Shown: positions 24,066-33,532, numbered from the stretch's first letter. The stretch: DNA of 38,705 nt from Rhodoferax sp. (GCA_003133245.1 PKWM01000045.1:1-38705), one strand, 5' to 3'. Notes: generated by a model from the letters alone, not told the origin. Numbers and translations are program-made.

Positions 24066-24986
24066 ATGAACGTACATCAAAAACTTAAATCTTTGCTTGA
24101 TCAGCTTAACACGGTGCTGGTGGGCAAGCCCAAGCAGACGCATGATTGCGTGGCCTGCCTGCTGGCCGGTGGCCATTTGTTGATTGAAGATCTGCCCGGC
24201 GTCGGTAAAACGACGCTGGCCCACGCTCTGGCCAAAACCTTTGGCCTGCAATTTTCGCGTGTGCAGTTCACCGCCGATCTGATGCCAAGCGACCTCTCGG
24301 GCGTATCGGTCTATGAACGCACCAAAGAGGAATTTGTTTTTCACCCGGGCCCGATCTTTGCCCAGGTGTTGCTGGCCGATGAGATCAACCGTGCCAGCCC
24401 GAAAACCCAGAGCGCGCTGCTCGAAGCGATGGAAGAAAAACAGGTCACCATCGAAGGCGAAACCCGCGCCCTGCCCTCGCCATTTTTCGTCATTGCCACG
24501 CAAAACCCGCATGACCAGGTCGGAACCTACGCGCTGCCAGAGTCGCAACTGGACCGTTTTTTGATGCGCATTTCGCTCGGTTACCCGGACCGTGCGGCCG
24601 AGCGCGAGCTGCTCACCGGCCAGGATCGCCATGAACTGGTCAACACGCTGCCAAGCTTGCTCGACGCGGCCGAACTGCAAACCCTGCAACGCCAGGTGTT
24701 GGCCATTCACGCTAGCGCGCCGCTGCTGGACTATGTGCAAGACTTGATTGCTGTCACCCGCACTGGCCAGTGGTTTACGCTGGGCTTGAGTCCGCGTGCC
24801 GGCATGGCAGTCCTGCGCGCCGCCCGCGCCCAAGCCTTCATGAGTGGGCGCGACTATGTGGCGCCCGATGACGTGCAAGCGATTCTGGCGCAAACTGTGG
24901 CGCACCGTTTGGCACCCGTGAGTAATGCCGGTCGCGGCGCAGTTGAACAGGTGCAAGCCATGATCGAGGCGGTGCCGTTGCCGTGA
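24066..24986 (+). CDS. MoxR-family AAA+ ATPase
   Basis: MoxR ATPases act as chaperones that help assemble or activate partner complexes, typically encoded with DUF58 and transglutaminase proteins as here. The 306-aa protein shows Walker A GVGKTT (45-50), Walker B LLADE (102-106) followed by INRASPKTQSALLEAMEE, sensor I IATQNP, and an arginine-finger region ESQLDRFLMR. The C-terminal lid contains LGLSPRAGMAVLRAARAQA. It is the first gene of a three-gene overlapping unit. The stop overlaps the next start by 4 bp (GTGA). Confidence 0.95.
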   Translation: MNVHQKLKSLLDQLNTVLVGKPKQTHDCVACLLAGGHLLIEDLPGVGKTTLAHALAKTFGLQFSRVQFTADLMPSDLSGVSVYERTKEEFVFHPGPIFAQVLLADEINRASPKTQSALLEAMEEKQVTIEGETRALPSPFFVIATQNPHDQVGTYALPESQLDRFLMRISLGYPDRAAERELLTGQDRHELVNTLPSLLDAAELQTLQRQVLAIHASAPLLDYVQDLIAVTRTGQWFTLGLSPRAGMAVLRAARAQAFMSGRDYVAPDDVQAILAQTVAHRLAPVSNAGRGAVEQVQAMIEAVPLP

Positions 24987-25933
24987 AAACAGGCTTCCTT
25001 CATGGGCGCTTCGAACGTTGGCTGGCAAATCGGCTGCCGCAGTGCGACCACACCACGCTGACGCAGCGCAACGTGTTTATCCTGCCAACCCAAGTCGGCC
25101 TGATGCTGGCTGCCACACTCCTGGTGTTGCTGGTCGCCTCCATCAACTACCAACTCAACCTGGGCTACTTGTTGACTTTTCTGCTGGCCGGCTGTGCTTT
25201 GGCGAGCATGCCGGTGAGTCACGCCACGTTGCGTGGCCTCGAACTGAATCTGGTCACGCCAGAACCAGTATTTGCGGGCAACAGCGCAGCAATTAACGTC
25301 ACACTGCAAAACCAGCGTCGCAGTGGCCGCTTTGGCATTGGACTGGCTGTGGCAAACTCCAAACAATGGGTCTGGACGGATGTCCCGGCACAAGGCAGCA
25401 TCACTGTCCAGGTCGCCTTCAAGCCGGTGTACCGTGGCTTACAGCGCCTGCCCACGCTGACACTGGAAACCCGCTTTCCGCTGGGTACTTTTCGGGTCTG
25501 GACACTGTGGCGACCGGACGCTCGCGTGTTGGTCTATCCAACGCCTGAATTTTCAGCCCCGCCGTTACCGCCGGGTGAACCCAACGCGAGCGGTGCTGCC
25601 GAAACGAAGGCCCGCAACAGCGGTGATTTTGACGGTGTGCGCGCCTACCGACGCGGCGACCCGCTCAAACTCATTGTCTGGAAAAAAGCCGTAAAAACCG
25701 ACCAGTTGATCAGCCGCGAGACCGAGCAGGTGCAAGGTCTTGAATTGTGGCTGGACCAGCGTCAAACTGGCGCCACCGAGCCAGAGCTACAGTTGTCGCG
25801 CCTGTGCGCCTGGGTGCTGCAGGCCGACAAGCTAAGTTTGAATTACGGTTTGCGTCTGGCCACGCTGGAGATCAAACCGGGCTCTGGTCAGGAGCATAAG
25901 CAACGCTGTCTGGAGGCGCTGGCGTTATGCTGA
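24983..25933 (+). CDS. DUF58 membrane protein (vWA-like, MoxR partner)
   Basis: The 316-aa protein starts with GTG overlapping the moxR stop. Two adjacent membrane helices (about residues 36-75: QVGLMLAATLLVLLVASINY, then LGYLLTFLLAGCALASMP) are followed by a cytoplasmic or periplasmic beta-rich region. The DUF58 signature is NSGDFDGVRAYRRGDPLKLIVWKKAVKTDQLISRE. DUF58 proteins are usually coupled to MoxR ATPases; no biochemical activity is established. The gene overlaps the transglutaminase start by 7 bp. Confidence 0.92.
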   Translation: MKTGFLHGRFERWLANRLPQCDHTTLTQRNVFILPTQVGLMLAATLLVLLVASINYQLNLGYLLTFLLAGCALASMPVSHATLRGLELNLVTPEPVFAGNSAAINVTLQNQRRSGRFGIGLAVANSKQWVWTDVPAQGSITVQVAFKPVYRGLQRLPTLTLETRFPLGTFRVWTLWRPDARVLVYPTPEFSAPPLPPGEPNASGAAETKARNSGDFDGVRAYRRGDPLKLIVWKKAVKTDQLISRETEQVQGLELWLDQRQTGATEPELQLSRLCAWVLQADKLSLNYGLRLATLEIKPGSGQEHKQRCLEALALC

Positions 25934-27939
25934 AACGCCTCCACAACCTTCCCCGTGACAGCCGCGACAGCTTGTTCATGCTGCTGCTGATCGGCTGGAT
26001 CCTGCTGCCGCAGGTGAGCCACCTGCCGCTGTGGTGCAGCCTGCTTAGCGGCATGGTGCTGCTGTGGCGCGCCTACCTGGCGCTGGCGGTTCGGCCGTTG
26101 CCCTCGCGCTGGTGGCTGCTGGCGCTGCTGGCGCTGACCGTGGCCGCCACCCTGTTCACCTATAGAACCCTGTTTGGCCGCGACGCCGGTTTGAGCGTGA
26201 TCATGGTGCTGCTGGCTTTGAAAACGCTCGAACTGCGCGCCAGGCGCGATGCCTTTGTGGTGTTTTTTCTCGGCTTCTTCAGCCTGCTGAGCAACTTTTT
26301 CTTCTCGCAGTCACTGCTCACCGCAGCGGCCATGCTGATCGCCCTGCTGGGCTTGCTGACGGCGCTGGTCAATGCCCATATGCCCGTGGGCCAGCCGCCC
26401 TTGTGGCTGCCCGCCAAAACCGCCGCTCGCCTGACGCTGCTGGGCGCACCGGTCATGCTGGTCCTGTTTGTCTTGTTTCCCAGAATGGCACCGCTGTGGG
26501 GGGTGCCAAACGATGCTATGCGCGGGCGCAGTGGCCTCTCCAGCACCATGCAGGTGGGCAACATTGCCAGTTTGGCACTCGACGACAGCATTGCCATGCG
26601 CATTCGTTTTGAGGGCGCAGCGCCGCCGCAGTCCGAACTCTACTTTCGCGGTCCCGTTCTCACCACTTTTGACGGCCGCAATTGGCTGCCTTTGCGCTCA
26701 GTCTTACCCGCGCGTCTGCGCCCGAGTGCGAATCTGCAAGTGCAAGGGCCAGCCGTCAACTACCAGGTTACGTTAGAGGCCAAACAACGCCCCTGGCTAT
26801 TGTTATTGGATGCCACGCTCAACCAACCCGTCATCAGCGGTTTTGATGCCCGCATGACCCCCGAACTGCAATGGCTCACGGAGCGCCCGATCACCGATAT
26901 GGTGCGCTACACGGCCCAGAGCTACCCCAACTTTCGCCATGGACCGCTGCGCTGGGAGGCCGGTCTGCAAGATGATTTGAGACTGCCCGCAGGCTTTAAC
27001 CCGCGCACGCTGCAATTCGCCGCCGAGATGCGAAGTGAGGCGCGTTTTGCGGGTGATGACGGCAGCAAAATGGTGACGGCCGTGCTGACGCGTCTGCGCA
27101 GCGGTGACTACCATTACACGCTCGACCCTGGCGTCTTTGGCCGCGACAGTGCCGACGAATTCTGGTTTGAACGCAAAGAAGGTTTTTGCGAGCATATTGC
27201 CTCAAGCTTCGTCATTTTGATGCGCGCCCTGGGTGTGCCGGCGCGCATTGTCACCGGCTACCAGGGCGGCGAAAGAAACGCAGTCGATGGCTTCTGGGTC
27301 GTGCGCCAGAGCGATGCCCATGCCTGGGCCGAAGTGTGGCTGCCGGGCCAGGGCTGGCTGCGGGTGGATCCAACCGCAGCCGTGGCCCCGTCGCGCATCG
27401 GCACGTTCGCTCGCCTGCAAGCACCGCGAGGCCTGATCACAGAAGCCTTGTTCGGCAATGTCAGTCCTGAACTGGCCATCAACCTGCGCGCGCTGTGGGA
27501 CGCCGTCAACAACCGCTGGAACCAGTCGGTGCTCAATTACACGCAAGAGCGGCAACTCAATTTACTCAAGGATATTGGTTTTAAGTCGCCCGGGTGGGAA
27601 GACCTCCTTTATTTGCTGATCGGCATCGTGCTGTTCGCCAGCCTGAGCGGCGCAGCCTGGACGCTGTGGGATCGCACGCGCCGTGACCCCTGGTTGCAAC
27701 TGCTGGCGGCGACTACGGCACGCCTGCAAAAAGCCGGACTCGAAATCGCGCCGCAGAGTCCGCCACGCAGGGTTGCCGAGCAATTGGTTGCGCAGCTTGA
27801 TCCGCAAAACCCTGCGCTGGCGGCGCTATGCGATTGGTTGCTGCGCCTTGAAGCACAGCGTTACGCAGCACCGAATGCCCAGCGCGGCCGCCTGGCTACA
27901 CTACGAAGTGAATTCAAACAACTGCACTGGCCCACGTGA
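25927..27939 (+). CDS. TgpA-like transmembrane transglutaminase (DUF3488)
   Basis: The 670-aa protein has an N-terminal block of about six membrane helices (10-200, DUF3488), a large periplasmic region, a transglutaminase-like core and one more helix near 557-578 (LLYLLIGIVLFASLSGAAW). A DUF4129-like cytoplasmic tail follows. The catalytic triad is visible as Cys421 in EGFCEHIASSF, His465 in SDAHAWAEVW and Asp481 in RVDPT. P. aeruginosa TgpA, of the same architecture and gene neighbourhood, is a periplasmic transglutaminase needed for viability. The moxR-DUF58-tgpA order is the standard one. The stop overlaps the possible upstream start of the next gene. Confidence 0.93.
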   Translation: MLKRLHNLPRDSRDSLFMLLLIGWILLPQVSHLPLWCSLLSGMVLLWRAYLALAVRPLPSRWWLLALLALTVAATLFTYRTLFGRDAGLSVIMVLLALKTLELRARRDAFVVFFLGFFSLLSNFFFSQSLLTAAAMLIALLGLLTALVNAHMPVGQPPLWLPAKTAARLTLLGAPVMLVLFVLFPRMAPLWGVPNDAMRGRSGLSSTMQVGNIASLALDDSIAMRIRFEGAAPPQSELYFRGPVLTTFDGRNWLPLRSVLPARLRPSANLQVQGPAVNYQVTLEAKQRPWLLLLDATLNQPVISGFDARMTPELQWLTERPITDMVRYTAQSYPNFRHGPLRWEAGLQDDLRLPAGFNPRTLQFAAEMRSEARFAGDDGSKMVTAVLTRLRSGDYHYTLDPGVFGRDSADEFWFERKEGFCEHIASSFVILMRALGVPARIVTGYQGGERNAVDGFWVVRQSDAHAWAEVWLPGQGWLRVDPTAAVAPSRIGTFARLQAPRGLITEALFGNVSPELAINLRALWDAVNNRWNQSVLNYTQERQLNLLKDIGFKSPGWEDLLYLLIGIVLFASLSGAAWTLWDRTRRDPWLQLLAATTARLQKAGLEIAPQSPPRRVAEQLVAQLDPQNPALAALCDWLLRLEAQRYAAPNAQRGRLATLRSEFKQLHWPT

Positions 27940-27982
27940 TGCACCACCATCAACACAATAAAGGAACAGTAAATAGCCGTTT

Positions 27983-28056
27983 CGTCATTGCGAACGAAGT
28001 GACGCAATCCATGACTTCCGAATGCATGGATCGCCGCTCCGCGCTCGCGATGACGG
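27983..28056. repeat. Dispersed palindromic repeat (GTCATTGCGA type) at the 5' end of mltB
   Basis: CGTCATTGCGAACGAAGTGACG at the left and CGCTCGCGATGACGG at the right are outer parts of an imperfect inverted repeat. Inner ends AATCCATG and CATGGATC are perfect inverses. About 22 of 31 arm positions match. Sequences of this GTCATTGCGAGCG...CGCGATGACG form are known as dispersed palindromic repeats in many bacterial genomes (recognised from memory). The block lies between an orphaned AAAGGA ribosome binding site (27960-27965) and the signal-peptide-coding part of mltB. Confidence 0.75.
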
Positions 28057-29210
28057 GGAAAAAATATGGGCTCATGGCCACTCTCTTTATCGCTGCTGGC
28101 GTCTGGTCCAGCGGGGGCAACGCTGAAAACAATATTGAGAAAAAAGTTATCACCGAGAAAGTAGTCATTGCCAGCAAGGTGAGCCCAAGCGCCCATCATT
28201 CCCGCAAAGAATCAGCCAAAAAAAAGCGTCAAAAACCCATCTCGACCGGACCAGCCTACGCCGGGCGCACCGACGCCATGTTGGCGGCGACCGACATCGC
28301 GCAGCGCCGCGATCTTGATGCCAACTGGGTGCGCCACACCATCGGGCAGGCCCACTACCTGCCCCAGGTGGCGAAGCTGATCGAACCGGCAGCGCCCGGC
28401 ACGGTCAAAAACTGGCAGCTCTATCGCAGCCGTTTCATCGACCCGGTTCGCATCAAGGCTGGCGTAAAGTTCTGGCAGGACAACCGTGCCTCGCTGGAGC
28501 GTGCCGAAGTCGAGACCGGTGTACCCGCTGAAATCATCGTCGGCATCCTTGGAGTCGAAACCCATTACGGCCAACAAATGGGAAATTTTCGAGTCATCGA
28601 TGCACTCACCACTTTGACTTTTGATTTTCCGGCCAGCCACCCACGTGCACTCGAGCGCAGCGCCTACTTCAAAGGCGAGTTGGAACAATTTTTGAGTCTG
28701 ACGCAGCGCGCCAACATGGATCCACTGGCATTGCGCGGCAGCTATGCCGGTGCCATGGGCATGGCCCAGTTCATGCCGTCAAGCTGGGTCAAATACGCGA
28801 TTGATTTTGATGGTGACAGCAAGATCGATTTATGGAGCAGCCCGGCCGATGCGATTGGCTCGGTCGCCAATTATTTCAAAACCTTCAACTGGCAGCGCGG
28901 CATGCCGACCCACTACCCGGTGAGTTTTGACGCCACCAGGCTTGACCTTGACGCCCTGCTGGCCCCCGACATTTTGCCGACCTTCAGCGTCGCCAGCTTC
29001 GCCGCCAAAGGAGCCGTGCTGGAAGGCGCAGCGCTGCAACACCAGGGTCCACTGGCGCTGATCGAACTGCAAAACGGTGATGCAGCGCCGAGCTATGTGG
29101 CCGGTACCGAAAACTTCTACACCATCACGCGCTACAACTGGAGCAGCTACTACGCCATGGCCGTAATTGAGCTCGGGCAGGCAGTGGCAGCAGCTCGTCA
29201 ACCGCTCTGA
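28050..29210 (+). CDS. mltB: Lytic murein transglycosylase, MltB type
   Basis: The 386-aa protein cleaves peptidoglycan glycan strands with formation of 1,6-anhydro-MurNAc. MTGKKYGLMATLFIAAGVW is followed by SSGGNA-ENN, a plausible Sec signal peptide without a lipobox. It is followed by a Lys/Ser-rich linker and the MltB catalytic domain. Glu170 in ILGVETHYG is the catalytic acid; the family motifs GSYAGAMGMAQFMPSSW, DGDSKIDLW and NFYTITRYNWSSYYAMAV are present. The start is uncertain: the frame is open back to ATG 27939, which overlaps the tgpA stop (TGATG), but the added residues come from a dispersed repeat. ATG 28050 gives the signal peptide yet has no ribosome binding site. Confidence 0.85.
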   Translation: MTGKKYGLMATLFIAAGVWSSGGNAENNIEKKVITEKVVIASKVSPSAHHSRKESAKKKRQKPISTGPAYAGRTDAMLAATDIAQRRDLDANWVRHTIGQAHYLPQVAKLIEPAAPGTVKNWQLYRSRFIDPVRIKAGVKFWQDNRASLERAEVETGVPAEIIVGILGVETHYGQQMGNFRVIDALTTLTFDFPASHPRALERSAYFKGELEQFLSLTQRANMDPLALRGSYAGAMGMAQFMPSSWVKYAIDFDGDSKIDLWSSPADAIGSVANYFKTFNWQRGMPTHYPVSFDATRLDLDALLAPDILPTFSVASFAAKGAVLEGAALQHQGPLALIELQNGDAAPSYVAGTENFYTITRYNWSSYYAMAVIELGQAVAAARQPL

Positions 29211-29381
29211 CCGGAATGCGTGCGCGTGTCAGGTTGGGTGCCTGAGCATGTCATTTAGCACTGGTTGCATCGAAAATCCTTAACAGTGACACGGGCCCAT
29301 GAGAAAAGTAAACTCAAAGGCGTCGAGTCGACTAATTCGGTCCCTTCGGCGTGTCCAACCAACTTTTTTGAAAGAAATAAA

Positions 29382-30167
29382 ATGACAACCAGACAAGATA
29401 CCCTTACCGACTTCCAACCCCATCGCATCCAGACGCTTCCATCACACGGTGGTTCATGGAATGCGCCAACCATGACAGAGGAACGACTTCCGTTCACCGT
29501 GCGGTTGGTTCGGAATGAAAGTGACTTAACGAAAGCAGTGCAGATCCGCCACGCTGCATATGCGCGCCATCTGCCGGAATTCGCTCAAACCCTCATAGCA
29601 CCCGAAACCGCCGACGCTGAAAATGGCGTGGTTGTGTTGCTGGCGGAATCGAAGCTGGATGGGTCCCCGTTGGGCACCATGCGCATCCAGACCAACGAGT
29701 TCAAACCGCTCTGCCTGGAGCAATCCGTCACGTTGCCTTCATGGCTCAAGTCACTACGACTAGCAGAAGCCACACGCTTGGGCGTCACAGGGGAAAAGGG
29801 TGGACGCCTCGTTACAACCATACTCTTCAAGGCCTTTTTTCAGTATTGCCAGCAAATCGGCATCGAATGGATGGTCGTCGCGGGCCGTGCGCCCGTCGAT
29901 CGGACCTATGCCCGCCTGATGTTCGAGGACGTATTTTCCGGCATGGGCTACATTCCCCTGGCCCACGCCGGCAACTTGCCGCACCGCGTGATGTCCTTCA
30001 ATGTTGAGACAGCCGAGGTACGCTGGGCCGCCGCCAAACACCCTTTGCTCGATTTCATGTGCCACACCCACCATCCGGATATCAAGATCGGAAGTCAAGA
30101 GAGTCAGGCTATTCCATTTATGTCGGCGCCAAGTTCTCCCATGCACAGTGTCGCATTTCCCATGTAA
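29382..30167 (+). CDS. FeeM-like N-acyl amino acid synthase / GNAT-fold acyltransferase
   Basis: The 261-aa protein resembles the FeeM-type N-acyl amino acid synthases, GNAT-fold enzymes that join acyl chains from acyl-ACP to amino acids and are related to acyl-homoserine lactone synthases. Visible features are VRNESDLTKAVQIRHAAYARHLPEF (substrate-pocket helices), PLGTMRIQTNEFKPL (central strand), EATRLGVTGEKGGR and a C-terminal GYIPLAHAGNLPHRVMSF. ATG 29382 is preceded by GAAAGAA; the longer frame to 29265 lacks a ribosome binding site. It precedes a c-di-GMP signalling gene, suggesting but not proving a role in signalling or surface growth. A 7-bp-stem hairpin (30195-30214) lies 27 bp after the stop without a T run. 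Confidence 0.72.
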   Translation: MTTRQDTLTDFQPHRIQTLPSHGGSWNAPTMTEERLPFTVRLVRNESDLTKAVQIRHAAYARHLPEFAQTLIAPETADAENGVVVLLAESKLDGSPLGTMRIQTNEFKPLCLEQSVTLPSWLKSLRLAEATRLGVTGEKGGRLVTTILFKAFFQYCQQIGIEWMVVAGRAPVDRTYARLMFEDVFSGMGYIPLAHAGNLPHRVMSFNVETAEVRWAAAKHPLLDFMCHTHHPDIKIGSQESQAIPFMSAPSSPMHSVAFPM

Positions 30168-30494
30168 GCAAACGTGACAAAGCGCCTACACCGAAACATG
30201 GTTTAGGCCATGTTCTTGACCCGGTAAGTTGCACAAACCAGTGTTCTTGCCGAATCAAGACTGCCAAAAGATAAAACCAATTGTTAAAACGACAGACGAA
30301 TTTGGTTTCTGTCGTATGGAATGCCTGTTCCGTACAACACAACCAAATTCCGAATTAAGAAAAGACCTCGCAGATTGTTGGACAATGGCCTGCGCAGACC
30401 GATACTTGGACTTGGTGGAGAATTCCAGCCAGTCGCGATGCGCCTACTCTCGGCCTTGTCAAATTTGATATTTCAGAATGGAACAACGAAAGAC
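30168..30494. other. Intergenic region with two hairpins before the GGDEF-EAL gene
   Basis: This 327-bp stretch holds no convincing gene if the next gene starts at 30495. It contains a hairpin AACATGG/CCATGTT (30195-30214) and a second, perfect 8-bp stem ACGACAGA/TCTGTCGT (30289-30296 and 30308-30315). The second lies just before an ATG at 30321 that would extend the next protein by 58 residues. The A+T content is higher than in the neighbouring genes, as expected for a promoter region, but no strong boxes were identified. Confidence 0.4.
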
Positions 30495-33482
30495 ATGCCA
30501 AAACAAACTAAATTCTTACGAAAGAAGTTGGATAAATTCAGCTCTGGTATCGATCACTCGTTGTATGCATTTTCGATCTACATCCTGCCCATTTTTATCG
30601 GGCTGGTGTCTTTGTTGGCCTTGTTTGCATGGAAAACACAATTTACTTCGGTTGAACCGCAACAGCTTGAAATTCAGGTTTTCAAGGGTGGCAGCGGCAT
30701 TGCCGGGCCGACTCAAGCGCTGGAACAATTGCGGGATCTCTCTTTTCGCCCATTTCAGGACACGCAGCTTTCGCAAGACCCTTTTTGGTTCACCTTCAAT
30801 ACACCCGAAGTAATTGAACACACGTCGAGGATGGTCGAATTTCCTTCACGTCATGCCTTGGCGGTTGAGTGCTGGGACGCCGAAACACTGCACCTGCTTG
30901 GCAAGGGTAATCGTTACAGCACGAGCGGCGACATTTCCAACTTCAATGCAGGCTTTGCGCTTGAACTCAACCCGTCGCCGAAAGGCTCCAGAGTTATCTG
31001 TCGTACCAACGCCGTCGGGCCGGCCCGCCTGTCTGCACGACTTTGGCAAACTCACGATTTGAAAATTGCGGAACAGGAATTTCATCTTAAATCCGGCCTG
31101 TTGAACGGGGGAATCTTAGTGCTGGCCGCTTTTATTCTGATCACCGCCTTGATCAACCGAAATCGCTTGTACATGCTGTTCACAGCATGGCTCGTGATCA
31201 ATCTGCGCATGGGGGCACTGTCTGCTGGTTGGGATACACAATGGTTAGGTCATACCATACCCTACGACTTGTTGCTTCAAGGTCGAATGGTCACTATCAC
31301 TTTGTATTATGTTTTGACATTGACTTTGTTCACAACACTTTTCAAGGATGAATTTTTACGTATTGGCCATGGTTCGATCGTGCGTCTATTGCAGTGGACT
31401 TGTTTTCCTTTGCTCGTCCTGTCCTGTTTTCTATCATCGGCCTGGTATCTGCCAATTTTTTGGCCCTTTGTCGGCGTTGGTATTTTTGTCCTGGGATACC
31501 TGCTGGTTCGCATTATGCGGGAAACCCGTTCCTCAGTAGCAATCTGGTACAGCGCCGCCATCGGCGTCACTCTGGTCTCCAGCTTCTATGAGGTTTTGTC
31601 AGCGGCACTGGGAATCAAAGGGCTGATCGGATCGGTCAACAGTGTCACTGCTGCCCTGTCTTCGAGCCTGCTGGCAGCGCTGGCGATCGCAGAGCAGTTG
31701 CGACAGGAGCATGAACAACGCATGCAAGTTCAGGCCGAACTGAAACACACCTACGAGGCCATACCCATCGGCTTGTTCACCCTGGATCTGCACGGACATT
31801 TTTTGAGCGCCAATCCGGCTTTACTTGAGATGGTGGGCCCGAACGTGCTGACCGATGGAGCCAATGATTGGCAGCGGTTTTTCGCCGAAGAAACCTGGAC
31901 ACTGCTGTATCAAATGGTGCATAACAAACACGTGGACGAGATTGAAGTCAACGGCAACCCTGCGTTTGGCTTTACGAGTTCTAAACGATTTCTGGTCAAG
32001 GCAACCCTGGCCCGCGAGAGAATTGAAGGTTCCTTGCAGGACATCACCGAAAAGTTGAGAGCCTCCGCAGATTTGAACTTTTTAGCCAACCATGATTCCT
32101 TAACCAAAGTGATGAACCGGCGCGGTATTGAGATTGCGTTCAACGGAGCTACCAAGCAGCTCGCTGACAGCAACTCAGGGATGGCTATGGCTTATCTCGA
32201 CCTCGACCGTTTCAAGCTGCTCAATGACCTGTTTGGCCACAGTGCTGGTGACCATGTGCTGCAACAAGTCTGCACACGCGTGTCCAATCTGCTTTCCTGC
32301 ACGCACCAATTTGGCCGCGTCGGAGGTGATGAATTTGTCATTATTTTTCCTGAGACGCCTATCACACTGGCTTCGGTCATGTGCCGAGGCATCATCGACT
32401 GCATTGGCACGGAGCCGTACCAGTTTGGCGACAATGCGTTCAGTGTGCGGGGTTCAATCGGACTGATCGAGATCAGCGTTGGTATGCAGTTCAATGACGC
32501 CATGTCCACTTCCGACCGCGCGTGTCGCCAAGCCAAGGCCGGCAATGGCGACGGCATGGTGGTGTACGAGAGACACGCACTCGCGTTCAAGCAGCATGAA
32601 GCCGAACTCAAACTGATAGCATTGCTGGCCACCAGTTCCGCTACCGACGGCCTGTACCTCCAAATGCAGCCCATCATGTCACTGACAGCTCCGCATGAAT
32701 CGCTTAACTTTGAAGTGCTGCTGCGCATGCGCGACCCGGATGGGCAGATCGTTAACACCGAGCACCTGATAGCAGCGGGTGAAGCCAGCGGAAAAATGAG
32801 CATGATTGACCGCTGGGTTCTGTCAACCGCGCTGGCCTGGCTGAACAATAACTACACACAGATGGAGCGAACAAATTTCGTTTGTATGAATTTGAACGGT
32901 GCTTCGCTGAACGATGAGAAGTTTCTGGAGTGGATCTATGCCCTGCTTGAGCAAAATATGCATATCGTTGACAAGCTGTGCCTTGAAATCACCGAAAGTG
33001 TGGCCTTGCATGATTTGGGAAATACCCGGCGTTTCGTCGAAAAAGTGCGCGGCTACGGTGCCAAAATCGCGCTGGATGACTTTGGTGCGGGCTACACCTC
33101 GTTCTCGTACTTGAGGGAATTCAAGGCAGACTTGCTGAAGATCGACGGCAAATTCATCGTGGACATGAATAATCACCCGGCCAACACGGCCATTGTCGAA
33201 GCCATCGTCAGCCTGGCCAGAAACCTGGGCATGAAGGTAATTGCCGAGTGGGCTGAAGATAACGCTACGGTGCAGACTTTGACAGAAATCGGGGTCGATT
33301 ACGTACAAGGATTTGCAGTGGCCCGCCCCCAAAACCCGGCCAAGTTGCTCCTCGCCAAGTCGTCGGCCAGCTTTATTCAAGATCCGGCACTGGCCCAATA
33401 CGTCAGCCAGATTGGAATGTCAGATCAGTTGCGGGCTCGAGCAGATTTGTTTTCTGAAGTGGACGTTATCAGCGTGCATTAA
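30495..33482 (+). CDS. 7TM-PAS-GGDEF-EAL c-di-GMP signalling protein
   Basis: The 995-aa membrane protein has a first helix (about 21-44) and a periplasmic region (45-195) resembling 7TMR-DISM extracellular domains. A block of about seven helices (200-405), a PAS-like domain (415-520), GGDEF (530-700) and EAL (715-970) follow. The cyclase motif GGDEF is intact (610-614), with no RxxD inhibitory site before it. The phosphodiesterase domain has EVL instead of EAL (740-742) but keeps Glu740, the Asn in CMNLNG, Glu in LEITES, Asp861/Asp862 in LDDFGAGY, Lys in LKIDGKF and the GF loop, so it is probably active. ATG 30495 is chosen; ATG 30321 is an in-frame alternative without a good ribosome binding site. 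Confidence 0.9.
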   Translation: MPKQTKFLRKKLDKFSSGIDHSLYAFSIYILPIFIGLVSLLALFAWKTQFTSVEPQQLEIQVFKGGSGIAGPTQALEQLRDLSFRPFQDTQLSQDPFWFTFNTPEVIEHTSRMVEFPSRHALAVECWDAETLHLLGKGNRYSTSGDISNFNAGFALELNPSPKGSRVICRTNAVGPARLSARLWQTHDLKIAEQEFHLKSGLLNGGILVLAAFILITALINRNRLYMLFTAWLVINLRMGALSAGWDTQWLGHTIPYDLLLQGRMVTITLYYVLTLTLFTTLFKDEFLRIGHGSIVRLLQWTCFPLLVLSCFLSSAWYLPIFWPFVGVGIFVLGYLLVRIMRETRSSVAIWYSAAIGVTLVSSFYEVLSAALGIKGLIGSVNSVTAALSSSLLAALAIAEQLRQEHEQRMQVQAELKHTYEAIPIGLFTLDLHGHFLSANPALLEMVGPNVLTDGANDWQRFFAEETWTLLYQMVHNKHVDEIEVNGNPAFGFTSSKRFLVKATLARERIEGSLQDITEKLRASADLNFLANHDSLTKVMNRRGIEIAFNGATKQLADSNSGMAMAYLDLDRFKLLNDLFGHSAGDHVLQQVCTRVSNLLSCTHQFGRVGGDEFVIIFPETPITLASVMCRGIIDCIGTEPYQFGDNAFSVRGSIGLIEISVGMQFNDAMSTSDRACRQAKAGNGDGMVVYERHALAFKQHEAELKLIALLATSSATDGLYLQMQPIMSLTAPHESLNFEVLLRMRDPDGQIVNTEHLIAAGEASGKMSMIDRWVLSTALAWLNNNYTQMERTNFVCMNLNGASLNDEKFLEWIYALLEQNMHIVDKLCLEITESVALHDLGNTRRFVEKVRGYGAKIALDDFGAGYTSFSYLREFKADLLKIDGKFIVDMNNHPANTAIVEAIVSLARNLGMKVIAEWAEDNATVQTLTEIGVDYVQGFAVARPQNPAKLLLAKSSASFIQDPALAQYVSQIGMSDQLRARADLFSEVDVISVH

Positions 33483-33532
33483 ATTTTGAATACTTGCATA
33501 CGAAGGTGTGCACACGACAGAAAGAAACGCAA

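Noticed and set aside
23922..25028. 368-codon open frame on the - strand
   Set aside because: It lies antisense to moxR and the 23.9-kb palindrome, has no recognisable domain, and moxR has full Walker motifs.
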